Assembly (NCBI GenBank): GCA_030295235.1
Contig: AP026130.1
Coordinates: 1,240,001 to 1,304,000 of the forward strand
Source of the DNA: Fistulifera solaris
Lineage: Eukaryota; Bacillariophyta; Bacillariophyceae; Naviculales; Stauroneidaceae
Direction: 5' to 3'
Length of the DNA stretch: 64,000 bases
Shown here: positions 52,388 to 63,445 of the stretch, one piece after another
Position numbering within the stretch: position 1 is the first letter of the stretch
Layout of the letters: each line of letters starts with the position of its first letter
Program-made: the position numbers and the translations under genes
The notes under the pieces: generated by a model
Seen by the model: only the letters and a program-made list of their open reading frames with translations
What the model was told of the DNA's origin: nothing
The model's database searches: none

Positions 52388-53306
52388 TTAGAGAGAATAG
52401 TGAAAAAAGGTCGCCAAGTCATAATAAACGGGGAAAGTTTGGCACAATGACAACGCAAGACAACGCAGGAGGATCCAAGATTTATTAGGGCCTTTTGTAT
52501 CCAATCAAAATGCAGATGTTGTCGAAGGTTTCTGATCAATAACAAGTGACATTACTCAATTATCCTGTTTTACATAATCATCTATTGTGGTGTAAAACGG
52601 TGCTCTTGTTTCTTCATGTTGTCCAATGTTCTGTATTGCTGACATAAAGAAAGTACTCCGGAATTCACTTCAATCGTGGCCTTGTCTGATATAGCATAAA
52701 ATGTAGGGAAGGTGTCTTGGGGTCTTTCTTGTATGAGAAGCGAAAAGCTCAAGCCTCAACGCAAAAAACCCAACAAAACCCAACAACCGAACAGCTCACA
52801 AAGCTACTACCACCAATGAGCATCGTCCATTGACTACCACAAGCCCCAATCCAAGCTGCTAAGAACGATCAACGATCAGTATTGCGAGAATGGAGCTTTG
52901 GCAACGAGACAGTTGTTATCTCGTTTGAAAGCTATCGCAGTTTGATTGATGGCGATACTGTCATCAATTCTCCGAGACGCTTTGCCTCTACATGAGGAGT
53001 GAAATTGATGCCGCGCCGTTTACACAATTTTACTTTACATCTTGTGTAGCTAAGCAAAGGGGATGCGCTTCATGGGCAATGAGGAATGAATCTTTCAGAT
53101 TTCTACCAGCATCATAGAGTCCGTTGCTGCCGAGCGGCTCCAAGGACTTCTCGATTACTCCGTTGTTGCAATCCATCAACATCAACGACATTATTTATTG
53201 AAGCGACGTCAGCTTTTAAGAACTGTTAAGCCTACAAACTATAGAATGAAGTGCCCAAAATGCATGTAAATGGTAAACTCGCAGCTTCTACATTAGTACG
53301 TGTGAA
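52388..53306. other. Intergenic
   Basis: 919 bp, no gene seen; includes an A-rich stretch near 52760-52790 (CCAACAAAACCCAACAACC). Confidence 0.35.
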
Positions 53307-54560
53307 CTATTTGGTCTTGTCCCACGTCTCTTCGAGACCACTGTCTGCGCTATCAGTCTGTTGGAACGATTTTGTTTGCGGAATCACTTTGCTTAAGCAG
53401 CCGAGGAACTTTGTCATCAGGTCATTATCCTTGAAACGGAAAAGATACAAGACAGGTTTGGTGCCTTCGTCGGAGAACTCCACGCTGCTGACACGAACAA
53501 CTTTGTCGGTATGCGGATCAGCCGTCGACTCGCGACCAATCAGTAGATTAATAAGAACCTTTGTTGGTTTACCTCCTTCTTCCGCTTGTCGTCGTTGCGT
53601 GAGACGAGCAAATCGATCGGTCGCATTGGGGATCTGTAAAATTCGGACTGGTCCTACACCCTGTTCGACCCACGTATGCTGCTCTTTGCTGCTAGTAGCA
53701 CCTTCACCCTCATGCTTATTCGCAGCATTGTCAGCGATGTCTTTGGCGGTTTCCTTCTCGGTGTTTGATTTAGTAAATAATTCGGTGGAGGGCACCGACG
53801 GAGCTGACGTTTCTTGTTGTGTTTCCGTTACAGGAGCTTTCTTCATCCATCGGTACGATTTGCAGCGAAGTTCTAGCTCCAGTTTGTACTCTTCTTCTCC
53901 TGATTCGAGTACATAATCATCCGGTAAATTCACAACTGGAATCGATGGAGTATTGTTGACGGATGCATCTAGCGTCGGAATATTGTCATCATTATCTTCT
54001 TCGGCAGGAAGCGAGTTAGCAGGTGCCGTTGCATCGTTGCCTTTACTGGTTCCGAATGTAAATGAGCTGGAGGGTGTTGAAGAGCTCAGAGAAGCGAAAC
54101 CACCAAAGGTAGACGGCGCAGTTGTGGCACTACCAAATCCATTCGCCGAAGCGACCGAACCAAACCCTTGAAATCCCGAAGAGGCACCGAAGATAGAGTG
54201 ACCGGAGGCGTCGTTATCGTTATTCGAAAGGGAGCCAAAACCGCGGAAACCAGTGGAAGCACCAAAGACAGATGTCGAAGATCCTCCGGTAGATGTTAGT
54301 TGAATTGAAGCGAAAGGGTTGCTAGATTTTGATTCATTTTCCGCATCGTCTTTTTCTGCAGTTTTTGATTCATTAGCGCCATTTTCTTGAACCGAGGGAG
54401 CAGGTCGCCTTACGCGAACGATACGTCGAGCGTTGAGTTGTTCTGTAGATGCTTTAGTGATGCCAAAAGTGACCTCCTGGTCGGAATTGTCGTCATTGCT
54501 GTTGTCTTGCTCATTGTCATCTTTCGTAAGCTGTCGATCGGCTACTCGTTTGGAAGACAT
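53307..54560 (-). CDS. NUP50: Nucleoporin NUP50-like, Ran-binding domain
   Basis: Single exon, 417 aa; the first ATG is 54560. Order: N-terminal NUP50 motif (SSKRVADRQLTKDDN), which binds importin-alpha in animals and is followed by acidic residues; a middle with FG repeats (VFGAS, FGSLS, IFGAS, FGSVA, FGGFA, FTFG); and a C-terminal Ran-binding domain (YKLELELRCKSYRWMKK in place of the usual VYRIRCKLYRF; WVEQGVGPVRILQ; KVLINLLIGRES; DKVVRVSSVEF). Nup50 sits in the nuclear basket and speeds importin recycling. The Ran domain holds an insertion of about 45 Ser/Thr/Glu-rich residues after its first strands. Confidence 0.85.
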   Translation of the reverse strand: MSSKRVADRQLTKDDNEQDNSNDDNSDQEVTFGITKASTEQLNARRIVRVRRPAPSVQENGANESKTAEKDDAENESKSSNPFASIQLTSTGGSSTSVFGASTGFRGFGSLSNNDNDASGHSIFGASSGFQGFGSVASANGFGSATTAPSTFGGFASLSSSTPSSSFTFGTSKGNDATAPANSLPAEEDNDDNIPTLDASVNNTPSIPVVNLPDDYVLESGEEEYKLELELRCKSYRWMKKAPVTETQQETSAPSVPSTELFTKSNTEKETAKDIADNAANKHEGEGATSSKEQHTWVEQGVGPVRILQIPNATDRFARLTQRRQAEEGGKPTKVLINLLIGRESTADPHTDKVVRVSSVEFSDEGTKPVLYLFRFKDNDLMTKFLGCLSKVIPQTKSFQQTDSADSGLEETWDKTK

Positions 54561-55106
54561 CGTACTCAATTAAATGAAAGTGGCTAGCAGAGGAATGAAA
54601 GAAGATCGAGTTGACAAAATGCGCAATGATAGAAGGTAGAATCTGCAATTGAAAGAGTCTAAAAATAGATGATTGCGTTGCAACAAAAACAATAACAAGA
54701 CGACCGCTGTACAGACTGTAGTCGCTTAGGGACTCGATTATCTGGTGGGAAGTGTAGATTACTTTTATTAACGATTGAATGGCCATCAGTCACGAATTGC
54801 TATAGAGTGAGTCCATGATACACCGTCTCTACAGTACTCACCCCACCAAAAACAAAGCGAAGCAGTTGCCTCCATCGTACATGATCGGAATAATGATTCA
54901 TTTGATAGTTTGCTGAGCATGACGAGTGGTTGAAATGAATAACATCGGTGACAGAAAACAGCTGAACTGCATTTGAATTACGAAATCGTGTAGGCGGTAG
55001 TGAGCAAAAAGATAAAAAAATATCGTTTAGCAAGCTGAATGAATCTAGGTCTAAACTAACTAGAGTCTATCTTTAAAAACCGTTCACCCCCTATCGCGAC
55101 TTGGAG
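54561..55106. other. Intergenic
   Basis: 546 bp between the NUP50 start and the 3' end of the LRR gene; no gene seen. Confidence 0.4.
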
Positions 55107-57458
55107 TTAAGCACGAGAGTTGACACCATTGCTTACGACCGAGGCCACTCTGCTAGCATCGAACCCAAATTTTCGCGCTATTTCTTCAAACTGATTTTCC
55201 CAGTTCCAGTCCAATGTATCAACTGCTAAATCGGAACAAACCCCTGTATCGCTGTCTGTTTCTTCTGGTAAACAGCAGTGGCAACAAGAGCATGATAAAT
55301 TCTTATTCGCCTCGCCGCAATTGGCGACAACGACCCACTCATTCGCTTCGCGCTCCTCCAACGACATTGATTGAAACACTGGCAATGAACAGATAGACTC
55401 TAAGTCGCCACTAATTTTCGTTCCGTCCAAAAAGGCCGTTACTAACTCGGTAGCTTCCGCGAATGACGGAACCGTCCCGTTCAAGTTGGGATTGCGACTC
55501 AACACCAAGTACTGTAAGCTTGGGGCACTTCCGTAGTGATCAGGAATTGCACCGTGAAAATGATTGTTGTCGAGGGATAAATAGGTCAAGTTACGCAAAG
55601 CGGATATGTCAGGAAGAGTTCCAATACGATTGGTAAATTTCAATGATAGCTCGGTTAAACCAGTCATGTTGCTCAAATCGCTGGGCACTGTTCCCCGATC
55701 CAGATCTGGGTTCGCCGACATAAAGAGACGCTTCAAAGATGGCATTTGAAACAATTCTGACGGCATGGTGCCATTGAAGTAGTTGTACGACAAGTCCAGA
55801 TGTTCAAGCGATTTCAAGTTGCTGATTCGCTGAGGTATTTGCCACATTAGATGATTGTCGTACACGGCGAAGAACTTCATGACATCGTTCAACGCGATGT
55901 TATCGGGGATAGAACCTTTCAATTCGTTTTGGCTCATATCAATTAGTTGCAAATTAGAGTATTTGAATAAATGTGAAGGAAAGACCTCGGACGTAAATTT
56001 ATTGCCGCTTACGTCGAGCGCCTGTAATTTCGTCGCTTGACGGACAAAGGTGTGATCCAGTGCTCCCTCGAACTGATTTTGATCCAAAAAAAGAAATTCC
56101 AGCTGTTTCATGTGATTAATAGTAGACAGGGGATTATCCCACAGACCGTTCTGATCCAAGAATAGTTCCGTCAAAGACGATGCATGGGCCAGCGAACTTG
56201 GTAAGGTACCTTCCAAGTTATTGCTAGACAGAGCAAACGACTCTAAATGAAAATGTGGTTCCGTTTCAGTTCCCCAACAATCTGGAATTTCTCCCACGAG
56301 CAAATTTCGATGCAAGTCTAGCATTTTCAAATTCGACAGTTCACACAATTGCGTGGGAATGTTGCCCGTCAATTCATTTTGCCCTAGCAGCAAGTGCTGC
56401 AGTTTGTGCATTCGACCCATGCATGTCGGCAACTTCCCATGCAGTCCGTTACTGCGCATTCCCAGGCTAACCAACTGATGCAAATTACAAATTTCGGTGG
56501 GGATCGTCCCTTTGAAGGTCTGACCATTAAATTCGAGATCCAAAAATTGCAACGTAGTGAGTAAACCTAACTCGGTAGGGATGTGTGTCGCCATCAACGA
56601 ATTAAATTCTGTAGAAGATAGCGTTTCAGACATGTGGTGTTAGCTTAATGTCATCAAAGTCAAGTCATATGCAAAGCAAGAGCACACAAGACACGCACCT
56701 AAATCAAGTTTGATGGGAAGACCACTGACCGGGTCGCACGTCACTCCTCCGGGTTCGATCATTGTAGGATTATCGAAGGAGATGGTAATCGCACTCCATT
56801 CACAGACATCCAACGACGACATGAAAGCGTGTTGTGCCTTCCAGTGCATCCCTTTCCACGACGTATACAACAGCACCATAACGTATCGCACCGTATACAT
56901 GTACACATCGGTCGCATAATGCTCGTTGGAGTCAGCTACCGGCAGAGGGACTTTACGCGGATCAATGTCGGCTAAAAATTGTGCAGCAATAAATTGCATG
57001 GAGTTTGGATCATTCAGTTTCTCTGCACTTGATACATTGTGATCGACAAGAAACGAAATGACTTGCTGTTGTGTCGGTCGAGGACCCGCCGACGATGATG
57101 ATGACGACTCATTTGTGGGACGAACCGCTAGCCCAATAGCAAAGATAATCGAAAGAGTCACCAACAAACAAGCGGTAGCCGCAAAACAGCGAAAAACGAA
57201 TCGTTTGCGTGTTGAAGAGACCGCAACGGGGCTCGCTGGCAATTCATCCGGGTTCGGCAGACTCGCTCCTTCGAACTGCACCGCTTGCTCCGGATCTTCC
57301 AGCGATATTTGTTGCATTCCTACAGTATCCATATTGTCCTCTTCATCACCGCCGCTGTTTGCAGAAGCTCGTCCTGTGACGACGGGCAAATCCACTAACG
57401 AAAGACTTCCTGCTGCTTCTGCACTCAAAATAGGGAATTCCCGCATTTCATTCGTCAT
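55107..57458 (-). CDS. LRR single-pass membrane protein
   Basis: Exons 57458-56699 and 56608-55107 (91-bp phase-1 intron) give 753 aa. The acceptor is the CTACAG before AATTTAATTC, because only this junction yields LDLEFNSLMATHIPTELGLL, a perfect plant-type LRR; an upstream stop rules out earlier acceptors. Layout: acidic N-terminus (1-90), one TM helix (ACLLVTLSIIFAIGLAV, about 95-115), a Ser-rich stretch, an N-cap region (WSAITISFDNP-MIEPGGVTC), about 15 LRRs of LxxLxLxxNxLxGxIP type, then a Cys-rich segment (CGEANKNLSCSCCHCCLPE). No kinase domain. Diatoms have many such receptor-like proteins without kinase; ligands unknown. Confidence 0.85.
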
Positions 57459-57981
57459 GTTGCTATGAATTTAGCTGATGCAGAGCGAAGGAAAGTGTAT
57501 TATTAATGCTTTTTCTCGTGTGCAACAACAAGGATTCCTTTTTCGCTCGAAAAAATAAAGGAGAGGACGAATAAACGTGGCTTTATGTTCGTCGCAATAA
57601 CTTCACGGACGAAGAAAAAGAAGATCGCGGGGAGAAAGCTGTCCGTTGCGGGTATGCCGGCGTGAGTATTTTAAGAGTGAAAACTGCTTAAAAAAGTAGT
57701 ATACTAAAAGTATGATACACTCACATCTTATGTGATGTAAGAAGTAGGAAAGGAGTCGTCACACGAGCCCGAAGCAAAATATCATCGTTTTTTATCATCC
57801 GCGCTCTTCCGTCGCGACGATCATCGTCATCACCAGTATTATTTTTTGGAACGCTCAAAGCTTCTCCTTATTTTCAACCATTGTTCTCATCAACAATGTC
57901 GAAATTCAATATCTTTGCCTTTCATTGAAGATCTTGTAGCGAAGGCGTCGCCGATCTTGCTCAATTTCTACTCGACAAAGC
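57459..57981. other. Intergenic
   Basis: 523 bp, presumed promoter of the LRR gene; no other feature seen. Confidence 0.35.
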
Positions 57982-59593
57982 ATGGAAAACATTGAAGAAA
58001 TTACAGCCGTCCTCGAGAATCTTGAAATTTGAGACAACGAGACAGACTTCTATGAGCAGGAAAGAGCTCATCCCGAGAATGTAGAATACGCGGATGAGCC
58101 GAACGGAGCGGGCGCGCAGTATGCTTCTGATGGCGGGAACTTACAGCAGCTGGGTGAGAACGGAAAGTACGAAGTGCAGCAAACGTAAGGCCACAGTCGG
58201 CGGAAGAGCACTTTACCGAACAGCAGCAAGACAAGCAGCCGCCTGAGTACTTCAAAGAGAATTTTCAGCAAGAGGAACATCTTCAATCTTATTTGGAAGA
58301 GTACATGGGGCCGATGTACTGGTACAAAAGCTTTAAGCCCATCACATTGGAAGAAATTTCCGAGCTTGCGAATGGTATTCCTATTCTGCTATTGAATGGC
58401 ACCGTGACGCATGTGGATCCGGAGCCACGTGTAATCAGATACTGTCGCAACGTGGATGGGCTGTTTATGGATGTGCTGGCGACAAGGTCTTGATCTATAC
58501 ATTTTTGAAGAGGATAACGCTACAGTTGCAGAAACGGTCGCATATTTTTTGACTTTGAACAGACCGACATCTGTCCATTTGGTATGTTCCCCCCTTAAAA
58601 GAGGGTGCTCCCCCGGCCACAATAAAATCTCCGATTTCAGTGCAGCTGGCCCTCAATTCATGACGCACATGTATGAATTTAACCTTTCAGACTGCCGTTT
58701 GCAGTTTCATAGACTCACGTTTTGTGCCAAGCAGTCCATGGCATTGGTAGAATACTACCCTTCAATTCACCTGACTTTGTCGAGCTGTGTATTCGAAGAT
58801 GGGGGCGTCTCATTTGTTGAGGCGCTTGAAAGTCAAGCATCGCCCATTGTATCACTATTTCTTCAAGGGAATATACCATTCAATCGAGACACTTTAACGC
58901 GCTTTCTAGAAACCGGGATGATCCAACATCTATCATATCCTTTCCTGTATGACGAGCATGACTCTTTTCTTTTGACAGCCAGAGTGGAATCTCTCAGTCA
59001 TGACTTCTATCCCTCGTCAACTTTGACAGCTGACTTCTTGCATGATATCAACATTGCGACCAAGAAACTCCGACGACTCATCATTGACGGTTTCAATGAC
59101 GATCAAATGTTAGCGGAAAATGCCATGCTTTCTTTTTGGCAGCGAGTGGCGGAGTTAGGTTATTTTGAGCAGCTGGACGTCGAGATTCATGGATATTATA
59201 GAGTTCCATCAGATGGCGCTGTACAAGCACTTATCCGTGCCGTGAAAGCCAACACTGGTCTAAAGGTCAAAGAGCTCTTTGCTGAAGGTTCTCTGTTTGG
59301 GGGAGCGGGCGGATTGGCGACCTCATTTAGAGGTGCTCTTTGATGGTTTGAAAGATCACAAAGCGCTCCGTGTTTTAAGTTTGGGGCTCTACATAGAAGA
59401 AGACAAAAACTGTAATTAGTTCGGCCCCGGCTTTGTCCGTCTTCGAAAGTTTCTTTCTCATAAGAAAGCCATTACCGTGACGGATGTCTATGAAGATTAT
59501 TATTCCGACGGGTCGATTGTGGATGAGCTTTATCACTACAACAGATTCTTTATCGGCTCGAAAGACCTCTTGGTAGACCCACAACTGAATTGA
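57982..59593 (+). pseudogene. Decayed LRR-like family gene
   Basis: A single protein-like thread runs through several frames. It starts with an ATG and ENIEEITAVLENL, meets an in-frame TGA at codon 17 (58030-58032), and continues with an acidic Gln-rich part. It changes frame near 58191 (AAA run), again near 58485 (between RNVDGLFMDVLAT and LDLYIFEEDNATV), and runs as a roughly 280-residue LRR-like block (KLRRLIIDGFNDDQ). It shifts near 59325 into LFDGLKDHKALRVLSLGLYI, then after a TAG near 59425 into YNRFFIGSKDLLVDPQLN. Some breaks may be assembly errors, but two stops plus three shifts point to a pseudogene. It resembles multi-copy diatom LRR families. Confidence 0.65.
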
Positions 59594-59724
59594 TCATCTC
59601 TGGTGGAAGTCATTTTGACAGAAAGCGCGTTAAAGAATTTTCGACGATGTGCTCTCTAGTTCTCTGATAACACCGATGTGTTGTGTGAACTCACTTAATC
59701 TGCTGCAAGAACCTGGTAGAAAAT

Positions 59725-59971
59725 GAAGACTCTAGTCGTCCTGTGCTACAAAAAGTTTACCATATCATTGACACAACTAATCGACGACGACTCTAGTCGT
59801 CTTGTGCTACAAAATGTTTACCATATTATTGACACAACTAATCGATAAAGACTCTAGGCGTCTTGTGATACAAAAATTTTACCATATCATTGACACAACT
59901 AATCGATAAAGACTCTAGTCGTCTTGTGCTACAAAAAGAATACCATATCATTGACAGAACTATTCCATAAA
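59725..59971. repeat. 61-bp tandem repeat, four copies
   Basis: GACTCTAG(T/G)CGTC starts units at about 59728, 59789, 59850 and 59911, an exact 61-bp period. Each unit contains TACCATAT(C/T)ATTGACA and ACTAATCGA. Copies differ by a few bases. It lies between the pseudogene and the 3' end of the membrane protein gene (59594-59994 is otherwise empty). Confidence 0.88.
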
Positions 59972-59994
59972 CTCTAAATATGATTACATGACAA

Positions 59995-61149
59995 TTAATT
60001 GCTATTGCAGTTTCTCTTCTGAAATGAAGCCGTGTCCAAAGTCTGACATTGCCGCGAATGTTCTGGCGAAGAAAGAATCATGTCAAGCATATCTTTGGAG
60101 ATAGGAACTTCGATGGCATCACCCAAGCCATCGCTTTTCCTACGGTTAGAGCGGCTTTCTCCGCGCTCTACAATGTCGTTGCCAAGATCATTTGGAAAGG
60201 CATCTTGTTCAAGACTTTCATTATCGAGAATGGGTTCGTCAGGACGGGCAATGCGCTCCATTCCTGGAAAATAATTTCGCGTCTTGAACAAGACAATGAT
60301 TGCCGCCACAAAGAAGCAAATCAGTGAAGCTACGGAAAATCCGTACGTTCTTCCGATCGCACAAGAGTATGTTTGACAAAATCCCGTCGTGACGATAAAC
60401 AAAGAAGTGATCTGCAAAGGACACAACACTGCCAGATTCGCAAAGCACCAAAGATACCGCAGCCGCTGCGTGTGCGATAGACAGCAGTACGTGCCGACCC
60501 AGACGCATAAAATGAACGCCAAGGTTTGCGCTCCACTTTGTACCCTTCGCAACGAGTACCAAGCTGGACCCAAAAAGTCCATGTAACTGTTAATCCAGAT
60601 AAACCCAGCGTCTCCAGTTTGTGTTGCATTAACATCCTCCTCCAAGACGCAAGACCTTCCGTCAACCAGATCTTGAAAGAAGAAGAATCCCAGGCCCGCT
60701 TTGGTTCGATTTGACGGTAAAGGCGGAGGTACTTTGTAAAGGGACGCCAAGAAAGGATCCACGTCGGTCGCATTGACGAATACCAGCTGACAATCCAAGA
60801 GTGTCGCCCAAGAAAGTCCCATACCGACAAGCATGAGAAATTGCGCCACAAACAGCAACGCCATTGCCGAATACTGATTCTTCTTTAAATTCGGATAAGG
60901 ACGCGACATGCTGCACGCACATGCATCGTAATAGTTTCCCGTTCCGAACGAAAATAGACGACAGAGACAACATAGCCAGGATTGATTGTATTTGGGTAAG
61001 ATGTTGCTACTGCGCAGAGAATCATCATCTTCTTTGTGTTGATTATCAGAATTTGTAGCAGGACGTCTTGTTATTCGTTCATCTGTTTGAACATGGCGTA
61101 GTTGAGGAGATGACGAGGATGTTGGTGAAGAGCGGAGAAGTCTCAACAT
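59995..61149 (-). CDS. Four-helix membrane protein, unknown
   Basis: Single exon, 384 aa. Four predicted TM helices: YSAMALLFVAQFLMLVGMGL, then a loop of about 95 residues with Cys and N-glycosylation sites, TLAFILCVWVGTYCCL, YLWCFANLAVLCPLQITSLF and VASLICFFVAAIIVLF. The N-terminus carries a Cys cluster (SWLCCLCRLF, DACACSMSRP) that could be palmitoylated. The topology, with a large first loop, recalls claudin/tetraspanin-like proteins, but no signature (CCG, W-GLW-C) is present. The C-terminal tail is acidic and Ser-rich. I know of no function. The dyad TGACTGTATTTCAGTCA lies about 180 bp upstream. Confidence 0.7.
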   Translation of the reverse strand: MLRLLRSSPTSSSSPQLRHVQTDERITRRPATNSDNQHKEDDDSLRSSNILPKYNQSWLCCLCRLFSFGTGNYYDACACSMSRPYPNLKKNQYSAMALLFVAQFLMLVGMGLSWATLLDCQLVFVNATDVDPFLASLYKVPPPLPSNRTKAGLGFFFFQDLVDGRSCVLEEDVNATQTGDAGFIWINSYMDFLGPAWYSLRRVQSGAQTLAFILCVWVGTYCCLSHTQRLRYLWCFANLAVLCPLQITSLFIVTTGFCQTYSCAIGRTYGFSVASLICFFVAAIIVLFKTRNYFPGMERIARPDEPILDNESLEQDAFPNDLGNDIVERGESRSNRRKSDGLGDAIEVPISKDMLDMILSSPEHSRQCQTLDTASFQKRNCNSN

Positions 61150-61324
61150 TTTGTTGTGCGAGGAATCTTTTGCGCTGGAAATTCGGGTAACAACCCATGC
61201 AAATCACTCAAATGCTCGCTTTCTCATCCATGACTTAATGGGGTGAAGAAGTTCAATGCAACAAGCAAGATTTATTGTTTTATAAAAAAAAGGACAATAA
61301 TAATGATTGTGTTGATCGCTTTTA

Positions 61325-61349
61325 CATGACTGTATTTCAGTCATGAATC
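61325..61349. promoter_or_regulatory. TGACTG/CAGTCA dyad
   Basis: ATGACTGTATTTCAGTCAT: two 7-bp inverted arms around a 5-bp centre, about 180 bp before the start of the membrane protein gene at 61149 (minus strand). Confidence 0.5.
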
Positions 61350-61448
61350 GATTTTGGGATATAATGACTCCCTCCTCCCTCCCTACCATCTACCATCCGT
61401 TCGGCATGCTTTATAGCGAAGAGCGTCTGCATTACGATGCACTTATAC

Positions 61449-61722
61449 TATAGTTCGACACCCTCTCAAATAACAAATAACGAATATCGATATTCGCGTT
61501 ATAATAGCGTATTATATCAGGGCCATTTTTGCCAATATCGATATTTATCGATATTCGTACGTCTGACAGACGGATATGAGGCTTTTCACGTCAGAATATG
61601 TCAGAATGGCTGTAATTTACGGACAAAAACAGACGGTTTCGAGTATTAATAACGGTTATTATATCGTATTATACGATATTGATATTCGTAAAAATCCAAA
61701 TATCGATATTTGTCGAACTATA
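61449..61722. mobile_element. hAT-like MITE, 274 bp
   Basis: Perfect 12-bp terminal inverted repeats TATAGTTCGACA (61449-61460, and its complement at 61711-61722). The direct repeat ACTTATAC flanks both sides exactly (61441-61448 and 61723-61730), an 8-bp target duplication. The interior is AT-rich, dominated by ATCGATAT-type palindromes, with no coding capacity. It differs in ends and interior from the element at 30652, so it is a second family. It lies between two divergent genes. Confidence 0.88.
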
Positions 61723-61835
61723 ACTTATACCATTCGCAGTATTTGCAATTCTCGCCTCGGATTCTCTACAACATAGAAAAGCGATTGCAAATCATAAGTA
61801 CTATCGCTCAAAGTGTAGCTTCAATCAACGTTGAC

Positions 61836-61859
61836 GTGACTGCATTTTCAGTCATGAAC
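61836..61859. promoter_or_regulatory. TGACTG/CAGTCA dyad
   Basis: TGACTGCATTTTCAGTCA with a 6-bp centre, about 95 bp before the ATG at 61951. Closely matches the copy before the 5'-nucleotidase gene. Confidence 0.5.
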
Positions 61860-61950
61860 ACCTTTTATATGCGGAACGCGCCGACTTTTGACCATGAGAT
61901 AATAAAACCATGAACGCGCAGCGCAAGTTCCGCAATGATCTATTAATGAA

Positions 61951-62952
61951 ATGGACCGAATCAATCTCATACTTGTGCTTCCTATTACAATTGGTGAGTC
62001 CGCAAACTCGGTGTAGCCTTGAAAGATTGGAATTATTTCTCATGTGTCTTCGACGTTTCTTTTATTTGTTCTCTTCGCAGCGGTCAGCGTATCGATAATA
62101 TGGAGCAACTCGGCTCATTTCTTCCGAGATTCTTTAGTGTCTTCTCAACAAGACAATCACGCATCGCCGTCATCAGGATCTTCTTCAGCAGTTATTGGTA
62201 ATAGTAAACAGCGAAGTTGTACGCAAAAGGTGGGCAACGGCAGCTGCATCGACACCGAAAAAAATCGGTATAATTACTGTTTCAGCCAAGCGAACAGGCA
62301 TTCCTTGGAAGCATGTCAATCCATTGCCGCGATTAACAAGGATATTTCCGGGATACAATATGTCAGAAACGAGCATGATGCATATTGTCTTTTGCTCCTC
62401 GACGAGTCCACTTTGTCCGGCAAGCCTGGTACCCCTGGTATCGATGCCTCTTGCCCCGATCAGTTTACCTTTCATCGAGAGTCCGAGTCGAGTGGGGGCC
62501 ACGGGTCCGTTGCAGGCATTGATAGTGTCGGCGAATGTTATAGCTGCACTGATGGTTATTGCACGGATCGGGTCGGGCCCGGCGAATGCGTAGATGTCAA
62601 TCACAACCGTTTCAATTACTGCTTCGCTACCGCGTATGCGCTGCAACAATGTCAGCAGATTGCTTCAAAGAACAAACAACAATTTATTGGTATTGAGTAT
62701 GGATCGTTTCAAGGTACATCGTATTGTTTCCTTCTCATGGGTGCGCTCACCACAGAGGGAGTCGATGTCGGTCGTTTGTGTCCGCCCGACTTCATGACCG
62801 ATGAATCGTCTGGTTCCAATCGAGGGACGGGTTTGATTCACGATGCAGTCGCTATGAAAGGCTATGAATGCTACGCCTGTTGGGTCGATAGTGGCGCCGT
62901 TGTGAGAGATACGACAGCAGTCAACAATAATCAAGACGTTCTGAGTGAGTGA
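61951..62952 (+). CDS. Secreted or anchored protein with two Cys-rich modules
   Basis: Exons 61951-61993 and 62081-62952 (87-bp phase-1 intron) give 304 aa. The start was chosen because only the ATG at 61951 joins in frame with exon 2, giving an uninterrupted hydrophobic leader (NLILVLPITIAVSVSIIW); an ATG at 61910 leads to a stop. After a Ser-rich stretch come two copies of a roughly 70-residue module: GSCIDTEKNRYNYCF...CQSIAAINKDISGIQY...YCLLL and GECVDVNHNRFNYCF...CQQIASKNKQQFIGIEY...YCFLL. The pattern (Cys pair, CQ-IA, GI-Y, YC) recalls PAN/Apple-type domains, but I cannot assign it. Probably extracellular. Confidence 0.72.
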
Positions 62953-63445
62953 AGTATACGTTGATCGCTGACAGTATTCTTGAAATAGTCTTCGATAGAA
63001 ATGCAATGACTCAACGCTACGCTTACTGTTCTTTGAATGAAGGTAGTCGCCTGTGAGAAAACGACTAACGTGATATTTACTCCAAGCCGGTATATCCTCA
63101 CATCCATTAGCGCCCTTTTGCCAGAACGCGAAAGTTTCCATTGAACTAAGCAACAAAGCCCTAAAATCGTGCTTCTCTTACTGTAGTCATCCTTTTAAAA
63201 TAGCAATGAAGTAGTCAAGATGTGTCATATGAGCGGCATTTAATTTTCAAAATATTAGCTTTCTTGCGAAAAGGACAAACAAGTTTCCCGCACGTAGGTC
63301 TAGATAAGCTTCACCGCATTCGTTAGCTAAAAATTTGTGTCAAGTTCACATCACAACTATTTATAATGATTTTTTAAGCGTTGCACCTTCTTTCGCCTTT
63401 CACGTCAAATAAGCGCAGCCTATTACACATACAGCGAACTGTGCT
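62953..63445. other. Intergenic between convergent genes
   Basis: 493 bp, no gene seen; both neighbours end here. Confidence 0.4.

Noticed and set aside
61910-62098. Alternative start at 61910 for the two-module Cys-rich gene
   Set aside because: Its frame reaches a stop just after the splice junction, while the ATG at 61951 joins exon 2 in frame.
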